Shown piece after piece: positions 54,834 through 63,750 of a DNA stretch of 64,000 nt. How positions within the stretch are numbered: the first letter of the stretch is position 1; every line of letters begins with the position of its first letter. Source of the DNA: Magnetospirillum sp. ME-1 (lineage in GTDB: Bacteria; Pseudomonadota; Alphaproteobacteria; Rhodospirillales; Magnetospirillaceae). The stretch is taken from assembly GCF_002105535.1 (NCBI RefSeq), contig NZ_CP015848.1, forward strand, positions 4,020,341-4,084,340. The letters run 5' to 3'. Position numbers and translations under genes: made by a program. The notes under the pieces were generated by a model, which worked only from the letters and a program-made list of their open reading frames with translations, did no database searches and had not been told where the DNA came from.

Positions 54834-56726
54834 ATGCTGTTGCAGCTTCACGAACCCGGCGAGAGCCCGGCCCCCCACGAATCCGAGCGCGGCCTGGCGG
54901 TCGGCATCGACCTGGGCACCACCAATTCGGTGGTGGCGCTGGCCCGCGACGGCGAGACCGAGGTTCTGCGCGATGCCGAGGGCAAGGGCCTGATCCCGTC
55001 GGTGGTCTATTACGCCGATGACGGCGAGGTCGTGGTCGGCAATGACGCCCGGCGCATGATCCTGGAAGCTCCCGATCATGTGGTCAGCTCGGTCAAGCGC
55101 CTGATGGGCCGCGGCACCGAGGATCTGAAGACCCTGGCCGGCACGCTGCCCTATACCCTGGACGTGGCCGCCGAGGGCGGCATGGTGCGCCTCAAGGTGG
55201 CGGGGCGCACGCTGACCCCCGTCGAGGTTTCCGCCGACATCCTGCGCGCCGTCAAGGCCCGCGCCGAGGAGGCCCAGGGCAAGAGCGTGGACCGTGCCGT
55301 GGTCACCGTTCCCGCCTATTTCGACGACGCGGCCCGTACGGCGACCAAGGACGCCGCCCGTCTGGCCGGGCTCGAGGTTCTGCGACTGGTCAACGAGCCC
55401 ACGGCGGCCGCCCTGGCCTATGGCCTGGACAATGCCGCCGAGGGGCTCTACGCCGTCTATGATCTCGGCGGCGGCACCTTCGATATCTCCATCCTGCGCA
55501 TGGAAAAGGGCGTGTTCCAGGTCAAGTCCACCGGCGGCGACGCCGCGCTGGGCGGCGACGACATCGATCACGCCATCGCCGAGCGCTTTCTGGCCGAGCG
55601 CGCCAAGGAGCATGGGGTAGAGACCATCACGGCGGGCGAGGCCAAGCAGGCCCTGGCCGCCGCCCGCGTCGCCAAGGAATGCCTGTCGGGCCGCGCCAAT
55701 GGCGACTGGATGATCGAGGTGGACGGCAAGCCCTCCAAGCACGTCATGACCCGCGATGAGTTGGAGGCCCTGGCCGCCCCCTGGGTGGACAAGACCATGG
55801 CCATCTGCCGGGGCGTCATCGCCGACGCCGGCATCGAGGTCGCGGACGTCCAGGGCGTGGTGCTGGTGGGCGGCTCGACCCGCATGCCGCTGGTGCGCCG
55901 CAAGGTGAAGGAACTGTTCGGCCGCGAGCCACTGGCCGACATCAACCCGGACGAGGTGGTGGCCGTGGGCGCCGCGCTGCAGGCCGAGGCCCTGACCATC
56001 GGCTCGGATACCCTGCTGCTGGACGTCACGCCGCTTTCGCTCGGCATCGAGACCATGGGCGGCATCGTGGAAAAGGTCATTCCGCGCAACACCCCCATCC
56101 CCGTGGCCATGGCCCAGGAATTCACCACCTATCAGGACGGCCAGACCGCCATGGCCATCCATGTGCTCCAGGGCGAGCGCGAGATGGTGGACCAGAACCG
56201 TTCGCTGGCCCGCTTCGTGCTGCGCGGCATTCCCAACATGGCCGCCGGCGCGGCGCGCATCCGCGTCACCTTCACGGTGGACGCCGACGGCCTGCTGACC
56301 GTCACTGCCTCCGAGGCCACCACCGGAATCGAGCAGCAGGTGGCGGTCAAGCCGTCCTATGGCCTGACCGAGGACGAAATGGCCAACATGCTGCGCGATT
56401 CCCTGGTCAACGCCAAGGACGACATGGCGTCGCGCCTGTTCGCCGAGACGGCGGTCGAGGCCCGGCGCTCGGTGCTGGCGGTGCAGGCGGCGCTGAAAGT
56501 TGACGCCGACCTCTTGTCTGATGACGAGCGAAAGGGTATCGATGCCGCTATCGCCGCCGTCGATGCCGCCATCGCCGCCGGCGACCGCGATGCCGTGACG
56601 GCCGCGTCGGAAGGCCTGGAGGCCGCCACCAAGACCTTCGCCGAACGGCGGATGGACCGTGGCATCCGCGCCGCCCTGGCCGGCATGGCGGTGGAAAAGC
56701 TCGACGACGCCCTCAGCGGCGAATAG
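54834..56726 (+). CDS. hscA: Fe-S Hsp70 chaperone HscA
   Basis: Specialised Hsp70 that binds the LPPVK motif of IscU and drives cluster transfer. The 630-residue protein has ATPase motifs [50 protein letters not shown] and [14 protein letters not shown] substrate domain ([18 protein letters not shown]) and a helical lid complete it. Length near E. coli HscA (616). ATG at 54834 adjoins the hscB stop, so the pair is translated together. Confidence 0.96.
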   Translation: MLLQLHEPGESPAPHESERGLAVGIDLGTTNSVVALARDGETEVLRDAEGKGLIPSVVYYADDGEVVVGNDARRMILEAPDHVVSSVKRLMGRGTEDLKTLAGTLPYTLDVAAEGGMVRLKVAGRTLTPVEVSADILRAVKARAEEAQGKSVDRAVVTVPAYFDDAARTATKDAARLAGLEVLRLVNEPTAAALAYGLDNAAEGLYAVYDLGGGTFDISILRMEKGVFQVKSTGGDAALGGDDIDHAIAERFLAERAKEHGVETITAGEAKQALAAARVAKECLSGRANGDWMIEVDGKPSKHVMTRDELEALAAPWVDKTMAICRGVIADAGIEVADVQGVVLVGGSTRMPLVRRKVKELFGREPLADINPDEVVAVGAALQAEALTIGSDTLLLDVTPLSLGIETMGGIVEKVIPRNTPIPVAMAQEFTTYQDGQTAMAIHVLQGEREMVDQNRSLARFVLRGIPNMAAGAARIRVTFTVDADGLLTVTASEATTGIEQQVAVKPSYGLTEDEMANMLRDSLVNAKDDMASRLFAETAVEARRSVLAVQAALKVDADLLSDDERKGIDAAIAAVDAAIAAGDRDAVTAASEGLEAATKTFAERRMDRGIRAALAGMAVEKLDDALSGE

Positions 56727-56742
56727 ATAGGAAAGCCGGCTC

Positions 56743-57081
56743 ATGCCCAAGATGACGTTCATCGCCCCCGACGGGACCCGCAACGAAGTCGACGCCGCCG
56801 AGGGGCTGTCGGTGCTGGAAGTGGCCCATCGCAACAAGATCGAGCTGGAAGGCGCCTGCGAGGGCTCGCTGGCCTGTTCCACCTGCCACGTGATCGTCGC
56901 CAAGGAATGGTACGACAAGCTGTCGCCCGCCACCGAGGACGAGGAGGACATGCTGGACCTGGCCTTCGGCCTCACCGCCACCTCGCGGCTGGGCTGCCAG
57001 ATCATCATGAGCAAGGATTTGGACGGGTTGACCGTCACCCTGCCGGCCGCCACCCGCAACATGCAGGTGGACAAGAAGTGA
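56743..57081 (+). CDS. fdx: Isc [2Fe-2S] ferredoxin
   Basis: A 112-residue adrenodoxin-type ferredoxin that supplies electrons for cluster assembly. Cluster Cys are 39, 45, 48 and 85 ([17 protein letters not shown] and RLGCQIIM). The acidic helix ([12 protein letters not shown]) that docks with IscS and reductase is present. GATAGGAA precedes the ATG. Last metal-cluster protein of the operon before iscX. Confidence 0.96.
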   Translation: MPKMTFIAPDGTRNEVDAAEGLSVLEVAHRNKIELEGACEGSLACSTCHVIVAKEWYDKLSPATEDEEDMLDLAFGLTATSRLGCQIIMSKDLDGLTVTLPAATRNMQVDKK

Positions 57082-57091
57082 CGCCTTTGGC

Positions 57092-57169
57092 GTCATCCTG
57101 AGGCAAGGCCGAAGGATCTTTCACCCGCCGCCGGTGCCTGAAAGACCCTTCGCTTGTGCTCAGGGTGAC
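57092..57169. repeat. Dispersed inverted-repeat element, copy 2
   Basis: GTCATCCTGAGGC...GAAGGATCTTTCA on the left and TGAAAGACCCTTCGC...CAGGGTGAC on the right. The same family as 45653-45736. It lies between fdx and iscX, within the operon. Confidence 0.75.
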
Positions 57170-57186
57170 AGACTGGGGAGAGTCCG

Positions 57187-57381
57187 ATGAAGTGGACCGA
57201 TACCCTCGACATCGCCATCGCCCTGGAAGAAGCGCACGCGGGCGCTGACAACGTCAATCTGCGCTTCACCGACCTGCACAAGTGGGTTTGTGAACTGCCG
57301 GGCTTCGCCGACGATCCCGCCAAGTCCAACGAGAAGATCCTCGAGGCCATCCAGATGGCCTGGATCGACGAGCGGGAATGA
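57187..57381 (+). CDS. iscX: IscX
   Basis: A 64-residue acidic protein that binds IscS and iron and modulates cluster assembly. MKWTDTLDIAIALEEAHAGA, TDLHKWVCELPGF and KILEAIQMAWIDE match IscX at full length (E. coli 66). GGGGAGAG precedes the ATG. Its stop overlaps the next start (ATGA). Confidence 0.93.
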   Translation: MKWTDTLDIAIALEEAHAGADNVNLRFTDLHKWVCELPGFADDPAKSNEKILEAIQMAWIDERE

Positions 57382-58079
57382 ACCCCTTCGCCCTGCTGCC
57401 CCCCATCGATCTGGCCGCCTTCGCCGCCTTCCTGATGCTGTGGGTGGGCTATACCGTCATCGCCGACCGCCTGACCCTGGGTGGCCATTCGCTGCTGGCC
57501 GCCACGGCCAGGCACCGCCGCACCTGGATGCGGGCGCTGTGCGACCGCGAGGCCCGCGTCGCCGACAGTGCCCTGATGGGCAACCTGATGCGCAGCGTGT
57601 CGTTCTTCGCCTCGGCCTCCATCCTGATTCTGGGCGGTCTGGTGGCGCTGATCGGTTCGGGCGAGCGGGCCTATGGGGTGGTGCGCGACCTGCCCCTGGT
57701 GGCGCCCATGGCCCAGGGGGCCTTCGAGGCCAAGGTGATGCTGCTGGCCGGCGTGTTCGTCTACGCCTTCTTCCAGATCACCTGGTCGCTCCGGCAGTTC
57801 AATTACTGTTGCATCCTGCTGGGCGCGGCACCCGAGCCCTCGGCCACGCCCGAGGCCAAGGAGCTGTTCGCCGAGCATGCTGCCCGCCTCAACGCCCTGG
57901 CCGCCAACAGCTTCAACCGGGGTTTGCGGGCCTATTACTTCGCGCTGGCCATGATGATCTGGTTCTTTCATGCCGGAGCCTTCGTGGCGGCGACGGCCGT
58001 GGTGGTGGCGGTGCTCTATCGCCGCGAATTCAGGTCCAAGACGCTGAAGGCGCTCAACGCGGCGGTGCCGCCGGTCTAG
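57378..58079 (+). CDS. DUF599 membrane protein
   Basis: A 233-residue inner-membrane protein with about four helices (about 12-30, 70-95, 110-140, 190-215). LWVGYTVIADRL near the N terminus and the following RTWMRALCDREARVADSALM stretch match the DUF599 family, whose function is unknown. The ATG overlaps the iscX stop, so it is probably expressed with the isc operon. Whether it contributes to Fe-S biogenesis is unknown. Confidence 0.82.
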   Translation: MNPFALLPPIDLAAFAAFLMLWVGYTVIADRLTLGGHSLLAATARHRRTWMRALCDREARVADSALMGNLMRSVSFFASASILILGGLVALIGSGERAYGVVRDLPLVAPMAQGAFEAKVMLLAGVFVYAFFQITWSLRQFNYCCILLGAAPEPSATPEAKELFAEHAARLNALAANSFNRGLRAYYFALAMMIWFFHAGAFVAATAVVVAVLYRREFRSKTLKALNAAVPPV

Positions 58080-58080
58080 G

Positions 58081-58683
58081 TCACTCCACCAACGCGATCT
58101 TGATGTTGGCGGCCTGCATCAGCTCCTTCCTGGGCTGGCGCAGCGGCTTGACCGCCACCAGATCGACCACCATCTCGCTGACCACGTTGCGAAGCGCGTC
58201 GATCTGCTCCAGGACCTGCTGCGGCATCATGCCGTTGAAGCGCCGGCGGGCGACCGAATAGGTGACCAGTTCCGGCTGCCAGTCGCCGCGATAGCCGTAA
58301 TCGGCCCGCCAGTACCAGGGCTGGGAGAAATAGCCGAAGCTGCGGGCGAAATAGGGCTTCACATGGGTGGGATCGGTCCAGGCGTCGTCATGGGCGCCGT
58401 GGGGGACCCTGATCTGCATCTTGGCGCCGGGCTTGGCGATGCGCCACAACTCCTGCATCAGCGGCAGGGGCTCGGCGATGTGTTCCAGCAGGTGGGACAG
58501 CAGCAATTCGTCGAAGGTGTCGTCCTCGAAGGGGAGCGGCGTGGTGGCGCACCGGCCCAGGTCGGCGACCACATCGACGCCCGGCAGGGGCATGACGTCA
58601 AGGTTGGTCCAGCCCTCGCGCACGTCGCGGCCGCAGCCGAGGTTGAGCTTCCGGGGCGAAGCGGACTTCTTCTTGGGGGCCAT
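58081..58683 (-). CDS. Class I SAM-dependent methyltransferase
   Basis: A 200-residue soluble methyltransferase. SAM-binding motif I is KLNLGCGRDVREGWTNLDV. Asp ends the second strand (LPGVDVVADLG), motif IV is FDELLLSHLLEHI, and IAKPGAKMQIRVPH follows. Related enzymes act on sugars or small molecules in cell-surface gene clusters, but the substrate here is unknown. ATG at 58683; the reading frame is open far upstream (into mnmA antisense), which is not coding. It converges on the DUF599 gene with one base between the stops. Confidence 0.85.
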   Translation of the reverse strand: MAPKKKSASPRKLNLGCGRDVREGWTNLDVMPLPGVDVVADLGRCATTPLPFEDDTFDELLLSHLLEHIAEPLPLMQELWRIAKPGAKMQIRVPHGAHDDAWTDPTHVKPYFARSFGYFSQPWYWRADYGYRGDWQPELVTYSVARRRFNGMMPQQVLEQIDALRNVVSEMVVDLVAVKPLRQPRKELMQAANIKIALVE

Positions 58684-58776
58684 GACGCATCCGAAAAAAG
58701 GGAAAGCCGAAGGAGCAGTTCTACAGCCAGCACGGCCCCGTTGCAACGCGCCCCGCCCATCCCCTAAAACAAGGGC

Positions 58777-59898
58777 ATGAACACTCTGGACATCGACAAA
58801 CCCCCTTCGGCCACCCGCGTGGTGGTGGCCATGTCGGGCGGCGTGGATTCGTCGGCCACGGCGGCACTTCTCAAGGAGCAGGGCTACGACGTGGTGGGCG
58901 TGACGCTGCAGCTTTACGATCTGGCCGCCAGCGGAATCGAACCGGGTGCCTGCCGCCCCAATACCTGCTGCGCCGGCAAGGACATCCATGACGCCCGCGC
59001 CGTGGCCGATGCGCTGGGCATTCCCCATTACGTGCTGGATTTCGAGGAGACGTTCCGCAAGGACGTGATCGAGCGCTTCGCCGAATCCTATCTGCAGGCC
59101 CGCACGCCGGTTCCTTGCGTCGAATGCAACCGCACGGTCAAGTTCCGCGACCTGCTGGCCGTGGCCAGGGATCTGGGTGGCGACGCCCTGGTCACCGGCC
59201 ATTACGTGCGCCGCCGTCTCGGACCCCAGGGGCCGGAACTGTGGACCGGCAGCGATCCGGCCCGCGACCAGAGCTATTTCCTGTTCGCCACCACCCGCGC
59301 GCAGCTGGACTTCCTGCGCTTTCCCCTGGGCGGCATGGCGGGCAAGGCCGAGACGCGGGCCATCGCGGCGCGCCACAACCTGCCGGTGGCCGCCAAACGC
59401 GACAGCCAGGACATCTGCTTCGTGCCCGACGGCGACTACGCCGCCCTGGTCACCCGCCTGCACCCGGACGCGGCAAGGCCGGGCGAGATCGTCGATACCT
59501 CGGGCAAGGTGCTGGGCCGCCATCCCGGCCTGATCCACTACACCATCGGCCAGCGCAGGGGGCTGGGGCTGGGCGGCGGCCCGCCGCTCTATGTGGTGGC
59601 GCTGGAGCCCGAAACCGCCCGTGTGGTGGTGGGCGGCCGTTCCGACCTGAACTGCCTGACCGTCCCGGTGGAGGGCGTCAACTGGCTGGGCGGCGACGAG
59701 ACGGAATTGCGCGTCGCGGTCAAGGTCCGCTCCACCCGCCCGCCCGCCCCGGCCGTGCTGCGCCGCCTGGACGGGGATCGCGCCGAAGTGATTCTGGACG
59801 GGCCGGAACAGGGCGTCGCCCCCGGCCAGGCCTGCGTTTTCTACCAGGGCGAACGGGTCCTGGGCGGCGGTTGGATTTGCCGTGCGCGAGAGTCTTGA
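58777..59898 (+). CDS. mnmA: tRNA 2-thiouridylase MnmA
   Basis: Thiolates U34 of tRNA-Glu, -Gln and -Lys using sulfur relayed from IscS. The 373-residue protein has the PP-loop [20 protein letters not shown], the first catalytic Cys in [15 protein letters not shown] and the second in [16 protein letters not shown]-like [11 protein letters not shown] and [10 protein letters not shown] are further family blocks. Its TGA overlaps the -35 element of the following tRNA gene. Confidence 0.95.
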   Translation: MNTLDIDKPPSATRVVVAMSGGVDSSATAALLKEQGYDVVGVTLQLYDLAASGIEPGACRPNTCCAGKDIHDARAVADALGIPHYVLDFEETFRKDVIERFAESYLQARTPVPCVECNRTVKFRDLLAVARDLGGDALVTGHYVRRRLGPQGPELWTGSDPARDQSYFLFATTRAQLDFLRFPLGGMAGKAETRAIAARHNLPVAAKRDSQDICFVPDGDYAALVTRLHPDAARPGEIVDTSGKVLGRHPGLIHYTIGQRRGLGLGGGPPLYVVALEPETARVVVGGRSDLNCLTVPVEGVNWLGGDETELRVAVKVRSTRPPAPAVLRRLDGDRAEVILDGPEQGVAPGQACVFYQGERVLGGGWICRARES

Positions 59899-59923
59899 CA
59901 GGGCCCTCCGAGGCTATTATACG
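59895..59923 (+). promoter_or_regulatory. Promoter of the tRNA-Met gene
   Basis: TTGACA (59895-59900), 17 bases, TATACG (59918-59923). The tRNA begins 19 bases after the -10 element. The -35 box contains the mnmA stop codon. Confidence 0.6.
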
Positions 59924-59941
59924 AACCGCTCTCGACGCGAT

Positions 59942-60018
59942 GGCGGGGTAGCTCAGCTGGTTAGAGCACGGGAATCATAATCCTGGGGTCGGGGGTTCAA
60001 GTCCCTCTCCCGCTACCA
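59942..60018 (+). tRNA. tRNA-Met (CAT), elongator type
   Basis: A 77-base cloverleaf: acceptor GGCGGGG/TCCCGCT (G-T at both ends), D stem GCTC/GAGC, anticodon stem CGGGA/TCCTG with loop ATCATAA (anticodon 59976-59978), T arm GGGGG-TTCAAGT-CCCTC, encoded ACCA end. A paired first base and no initiator features argue for elongator Met; a lysidine-modified tRNA-Ile with CAT is less likely but cannot be excluded by eye. Confidence 0.93.
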
Positions 60019-60035
60019 TCGAGACAGTCAGAGAA

Positions 60036-60075
60036 ACGCCCGGCAGGTCACCGACTTGCCGGGCGTTCTGTTTTT
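60036..60075 (+). terminator. Terminator behind the tRNA
   Basis: ACGCCCGGCA / TGCCGGGCGT with an 11-base loop, followed by TCTGTTTTT. A textbook rho-independent terminator. Confidence 0.88.
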
Positions 60076-60121
60076 GCCGGGGTAGGTAAGCCCGGTTCGC
60101 TGCATCCCGTGAGGCCCCCGC

Positions 60122-61405
60122 ATGTTCGTCGGAATGGATTTCGGCACCACCAACAGCGCCGTCGCCCTGGCCGGTGCCGGCCGGGATGTGGAGGTTCTCG
60201 ACTTCGTCACTGCGGCGGGGCCGAGTTCGACCTTGCGCTCGGTTCTGGCCTTCGAGAACGCCCGGCGCGACGCCCAGCGCCGTATCGTGCCCCTGGTCGG
60301 GCACGACGCCATCGAGGCCTATGTGCATGGCGACGGGGATTGCCGCTTCCTGCAATCCTTCAAGTCCTACCTGACCAGCCGGTCGTTCACCAGCACGGCC
60401 ATCTATGGGAAAGCCTACGCCCTGGAAGACCTGGTGGCGCTGATCGTCGCCCGATTGCGGCAAGCCGCCGTGGCCAGGGGAGGGCAGGTCGAGCGGGTGG
60501 TGGCCGGCCGTCCGGTGCGCTTCGTCGCCGAGGGCGGCGAGCAGGAGGATGCCTACGCCACCGGCCGGCTGGTCGATGCCTTCGCGCGGGCCGGTATCGG
60601 CGAGGTGGCCTTCGAGTACGAGCCCATCGCCGCCGCCTATTACTACGAAAGCACGCTCCGCCGCGATCAGACCGTGCTGGTGGCCGATTTCGGCGGCGGC
60701 ACCAGCGATTTCTGCCTGATCCGCCTGGGGCCGGGGCGTGCCGGTCTGGCTCGGCCCGAGGACGCCATCATCGGCACCGCCGGACTTGGCCTTGCCGGCG
60801 ACGCCTTCGACCGCCGCATCGTCGAGCACGGAATTTCCGACCAGTTCGGCAAGCGCACCACCTATGCCAGCGACGGCAAGATCCTGCCCATGCCGGCCTG
60901 GGTCTACGCCAAGCTGGAGCGCTGGCACCATGTCGCCTTTCTCAACACGCCCTCGACCCTGCGCATGTTGCGCGATCTCAAGCGCCACGTGGAGCATCCC
61001 GATCAGCTGGAGATGCTGCTGGACCTGATCGAGCACAATCTCGGCTATCACCTCTACCGTTCGGTGGAGCAGGCCAAGCGCGAGCTGTCCCTGGCCGACG
61101 AGACGGTGCTGCGCTTCGACCACGATCCGGTGGTGGTCGAGCGCCGCATCACCCGAGCCGAGTTCGAGGGCTGGATCGGCAAGGAGCTGGCCGCCATCGA
61201 GGCCTGCGTCGATGGTCTGCTCGACGCTACCGGCACCGGACCGGCCCAGGTGGACCGGGTGTTCCTGACCGGCGGCTCGTCCCTGGTGCCGGCGGTGCGC
61301 GCCATCTTCGCCCGCCATTTCGGCGAGGACCGCCTGAGCGCCGGCGGCGAATTCATCTCGGTCGCCACCGGCCTGGCCCAGCGCGCCCGCGAGCTGTTCG
61401 GCTGA
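60122..61405 (+). CDS. YegD-like Hsp70-family protein
   Basis: A 427-residue ATPase of the Hsp70/actin fold lacking a normal substrate-binding domain, as in E. coli YegD. Phosphate motifs: VGMDFGTTNSAVALAGAG, VLVADFGGGTSDFCLIRL and VFLTGGSSLVPAVRAIF. It contains EPIAAAYYYES, the Hsp70 connect region. Role is not well known; members are treated as chaperone-like. GTGAGGCCC-type bases precede the ATG. Single gene after the tRNA terminator. Confidence 0.87.
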   Translation: MFVGMDFGTTNSAVALAGAGRDVEVLDFVTAAGPSSTLRSVLAFENARRDAQRRIVPLVGHDAIEAYVHGDGDCRFLQSFKSYLTSRSFTSTAIYGKAYALEDLVALIVARLRQAAVARGGQVERVVAGRPVRFVAEGGEQEDAYATGRLVDAFARAGIGEVAFEYEPIAAAYYYESTLRRDQTVLVADFGGGTSDFCLIRLGPGRAGLARPEDAIIGTAGLGLAGDAFDRRIVEHGISDQFGKRTTYASDGKILPMPAWVYAKLERWHHVAFLNTPSTLRMLRDLKRHVEHPDQLEMLLDLIEHNLGYHLYRSVEQAKRELSLADETVLRFDHDPVVVERRITRAEFEGWIGKELAAIEACVDGLLDATGTGPAQVDRVFLTGGSSLVPAVRAIFARHFGEDRLSAGGEFISVATGLAQRARELFG

Positions 61406-61472
61406 CCGGAAGGCCCCCGAAACCCGCCGCCACGGCGTCGGAGGTCCTTGCATCGGGGGGTGTCATGGAAGT

Positions 61473-61498
61473 ATCATTTTGCTGAATGGCGAAATGAT
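61473..61498. promoter_or_regulatory. ArsR operator
   Basis: Inverted repeat ATCATTT (61473-61479) and AAATGAT (61492-61498), spaced by 12 bases, 15 bases before the arsR ATG. Placement and AT-rich arms fit ArsR-family operators. Confidence 0.6.
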
Positions 61499-61512
61499 GG
61501 CAGTGTCCGCCC

Positions 61513-61917
61513 ATGATCGAAACCTTTGAAACCGTGGCCAAGGCCGTCGCCGACCCAAGCCGGGTGCGCATCCTCAAGCTGCTGGAAGGCGGCGAGTTGT
61601 GCGTGTGCCAGATCACCACTGTGCTGGGCCTGGCGACCGCCACCATCTCCAAGCATCTGGCGGCCTTGAAGGTCGCCGGTCTGCTGCAGCAGCGCCGCGA
61701 CGGCAAGTGGGTCTATTACCGGCTGGCGGAGCGGGGCCTCAACCCCTATGCCCCGCAGTTTCTCGGCATGATCCGGTCGTCGCTGGCCGACGACCCCACC
61801 ATCGCGGGGGACCGCAGGCTGCTTGCCCTGGTCGATCAGGTTCCGGTCCAGGTGCTGTGCGATCAGGGCCGTTCGGCCCTGCCTGCCGTTTCTTCCTGCT
61901 GCGAGGCTTCCCGATGA
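61513..61917 (+). CDS. arsR: Arsenic-responsive repressor ArsR
   Basis: A 134-residue winged-helix regulator. Metal-binding E-L-C-V-C-Q motif (Cys30, Cys32) lies at the recognition region, and DNA-binding helix LATATISKHLAALKVAGLLQ follows. The C-terminal tail adds Cys residues (QVLCDQGRS and SSCCEASR) that could complete the arsenite site. Represses its own operon until arsenite binds. ATG overlap with arsC: the stop (61915-61917) lies inside the arsC start. Confidence 0.93.
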   Translation: MIETFETVAKAVADPSRVRILKLLEGGELCVCQITTVLGLATATISKHLAALKVAGLLQQRRDGKWVYYRLAERGLNPYAPQFLGMIRSSLADDPTIAGDRRLLALVDQVPVQVLCDQGRSALPAVSSCCEASR

Positions 61918-62360
61918 TCAACGTACTTGTTCTGTGCACCGGCAATTCCGCCCGTTCCGTTCTGGGCGAAGCCCTGATCAACCATCTTGGCGCGGGCAAG
62001 TGGAGGGCGTTCAGCGCCGGCAGCAATCCGACCGGCAAGGTCAATCCCCTGTCGCTGGAGGTGCTGGCCGAGAAGGGGCTGCCGGCCGAGGGCTACCGGT
62101 CCAAGTCGTGGGACGAATTCGCCCTGCCCGATGCGCCGAAGATGGATCTGGTCATCACCGTCTGCGACAACGCCGCCGGCGAGGTCTGCCCCGTCTGGCC
62201 GGGCCATCCCGCCAAGCTCCACATGGGCTTTCCCGACCCGGCGGCGGCCGAGGGCACCCACGAGGAGCGGCTGGCCGAGTTCCGCCGGGTCTATGCCATG
62301 ATCGAGGCCAAGGTGAAGCGCCTGATCGAACTCGGTCCGCAAAGGGCCGGGGAGGTCTGA
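61914..62360 (+). CDS. arsC: Arsenate reductase ArsC (thioredoxin-linked, LMW-PTPase type)
   Basis: Reduces arsenate to arsenite. The 148-residue protein has the P-loop CTGNSARSV with Cys8, and the two redox Cys (84 and 92) in VCDNAAGEVCPVWPGHP, as in Staphylococcus-type ArsC (10, 82, 89). The catalytic Asp of the DP pair is in GFPDPAAAEG. Translation is coupled to arsR (ATG overlaps its stop). Feeds arsenite to Acr3. Confidence 0.93.
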   Translation: MINVLVLCTGNSARSVLGEALINHLGAGKWRAFSAGSNPTGKVNPLSLEVLAEKGLPAEGYRSKSWDEFALPDAPKMDLVITVCDNAAGEVCPVWPGHPAKLHMGFPDPAAAEGTHEERLAEFRRVYAMIEAKVKRLIELGPQRAGEV

Positions 62361-62361
62361 G

Positions 62362-63381
62362 ATGAACCTGTTCGAACGCTATCTGACCCTGTGGGTCGCG
62401 CTGTGCATCCTGGCCGGCGTGGCGCTGGGCCACTGGCTGCCGGGGCCGTTCCAGGCCATCGGGCGGCTGGAGGTGGCCCAGGTCAACCTGCCGGTGGCGG
62501 TGCTGATCTGGGCCATGATCATCCCCATGCTGCTGAAGATCGATTTCGGGGCCTTGCATCAGGTCCGGGAGCACTGGCGGGGCATCGGCGTGACGCTGTT
62601 CATCAACTGGGCGGTCAAGCCGTTCTCCATGGCGCTCCTTGGCTGGATATTCGTCAGCCATCTGTTCAAGCCCTGGCTGCCCGCCGACCAGATCGAATCC
62701 TACATCGCCGGTCTGATCCTGCTGGCCGCCGCGCCCTGCACCGCCATGGTGTTCGTGTGGTCCAACCTGACCAACGGCGAACCGCATTTCACGCTGTCCC
62801 AGGTGGCGGTCAACGATCTGATCATGGTGGTGGCCTTCGCCCCCATCGTCGGATTGCTGCTGGGCCTGTCGGCCATCACCGTGCCGTGGGACACCCTGTT
62901 CCTGTCGGTGGTGCTCTACATCGTGGTGCCGGTGATCGTGGCGCAACTCTGGCGCAAGGCGTTGCTGCGGAGCGGCCGGCTGGCCGCCACCCTGGCCAGG
63001 CTGGGGCCGGTGTCCCTGGTGTCGCTGCTTGCCACCCTGGTGCTGCTGTTCGGCTTCCAGGGCGAGCAGATCATCAGGCAGCCCCTGGTGATCGTCCTGC
63101 TGGCGGTGCCCATCACCATCCAGGTCTATTTCAATTCCGGGCTGGCCTATCTTCTCAACAAGAAACTGGGCGTGGCCCATTGCGTCGCCGGTCCCTCGGC
63201 CCTGATCGGGGCAAGCAACTTCTTCGAACTGGCGGTGGCCGCCGCCATCTCGCTGTTCGGCTTCCAGTCGGGGGCGGCGCTGGCCACCGTGGTGGGCGTG
63301 CTGATCGAGGTGCCGGTGATGCTGTCGGTGGTGAAAATCGTCAATTCCAGCAAGGGCTGGTACGAGAGGAGCTCATCATGA
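62362..63381 (+). CDS. acr3: Arsenite efflux transporter Acr3
   Basis: A 339-residue membrane protein with ten helices of the ACR3/BART superfamily. The essential Cys (Cys126) lies in AAAPCTAMVFVWSNLTNGEP, and the family block VAGPSALIGASNFFELAVAA occurs near helix 9. Exports arsenite driven by the proton gradient, and by ATP if coupled to ArsA. It begins one base after arsC and overlaps arsD (ATGA). Confidence 0.95.
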   Translation: MNLFERYLTLWVALCILAGVALGHWLPGPFQAIGRLEVAQVNLPVAVLIWAMIIPMLLKIDFGALHQVREHWRGIGVTLFINWAVKPFSMALLGWIFVSHLFKPWLPADQIESYIAGLILLAAAPCTAMVFVWSNLTNGEPHFTLSQVAVNDLIMVVAFAPIVGLLLGLSAITVPWDTLFLSVVLYIVVPVIVAQLWRKALLRSGRLAATLARLGPVSLVSLLATLVLLFGFQGEQIIRQPLVIVLLAVPITIQVYFNSGLAYLLNKKLGVAHCVAGPSALIGASNFFELAVAAAISLFGFQSGAALATVVGVLIEVPVMLSVVKIVNSSKGWYERSSS

Positions 63382-63749
63382 AAAAGCTCGAAGTCTACGA
63401 TCCCGCCATGTGCTGCTCGACCGGCGTGTGCGGACCCGAGGTCGACCCCGTCCTGGTCGCCTTCGCCGCCGACCTGGCCTGGGTGGCCACCCAGGGCGTC
63501 GAGGTGCGGCGCTACAATCTGGGCACCGAGCCCCAGGCCTTCGCCGCCAACCCCGCCGTGGTCAAGGAAATGGAGGCTGGCATGGATCGCCTGCCGATCA
63601 TCGCGGTGGACGGCCACATCATCTCCACCGGGGTGCATCTGTCCCGCGACCAGCTGGCGGCCAAGCTGAATCTCACGGCCAAGCCGCGCGTGACCGTCAA
63701 GGCCGACGGCAGCATGTCCTGCTGCTCGCCCAAGAGCGGGTGCTGCTGA
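63378..63749 (+). CDS. arsD: Arsenite chaperone ArsD
   Basis: A 123-residue metallochaperone that hands arsenite to ArsA. Conserved Cys12, Cys13 and Cys18 (YDPAMCCSTGVCGPEVDP) are intact. C-terminal Cys pairs 115-116 and 122-123 are also present, as in R773 ArsD. Start overlaps the acr3 stop. Confidence 0.94.
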   Translation: MKKLEVYDPAMCCSTGVCGPEVDPVLVAFAADLAWVATQGVEVRRYNLGTEPQAFAANPAVVKEMEAGMDRLPIIAVDGHIISTGVHLSRDQLAAKLNLTAKPRVTVKADGSMSCCSPKSGCC

Positions 63750-63750
63750 G

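Noticed and set aside
53865-57074. 1069-residue open frame on the minus strand opposite iscA, hscB, hscA and fdx
   Set aside because: It lies antisense to conserved genes in high-GC DNA, where such frames arise by codon bias; its translation has low-complexity His/Gly/Gln runs and no domain.
58684-59538. Upstream extension of the methyltransferase frame into the mnmA region
   Set aside because: Antisense to mnmA and unlike any methyltransferase; the ATG at 58683 gives a normal family length.
59942-60018. Initiator tRNA-Met or lysidine tRNA-Ile instead of elongator Met
   Set aside because: Initiator tRNAs have an unpaired first base and a GGG/CCC anticodon stem; tRNA-Ile2 usually begins GGGCC. 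The sequence fits elongator Met best.
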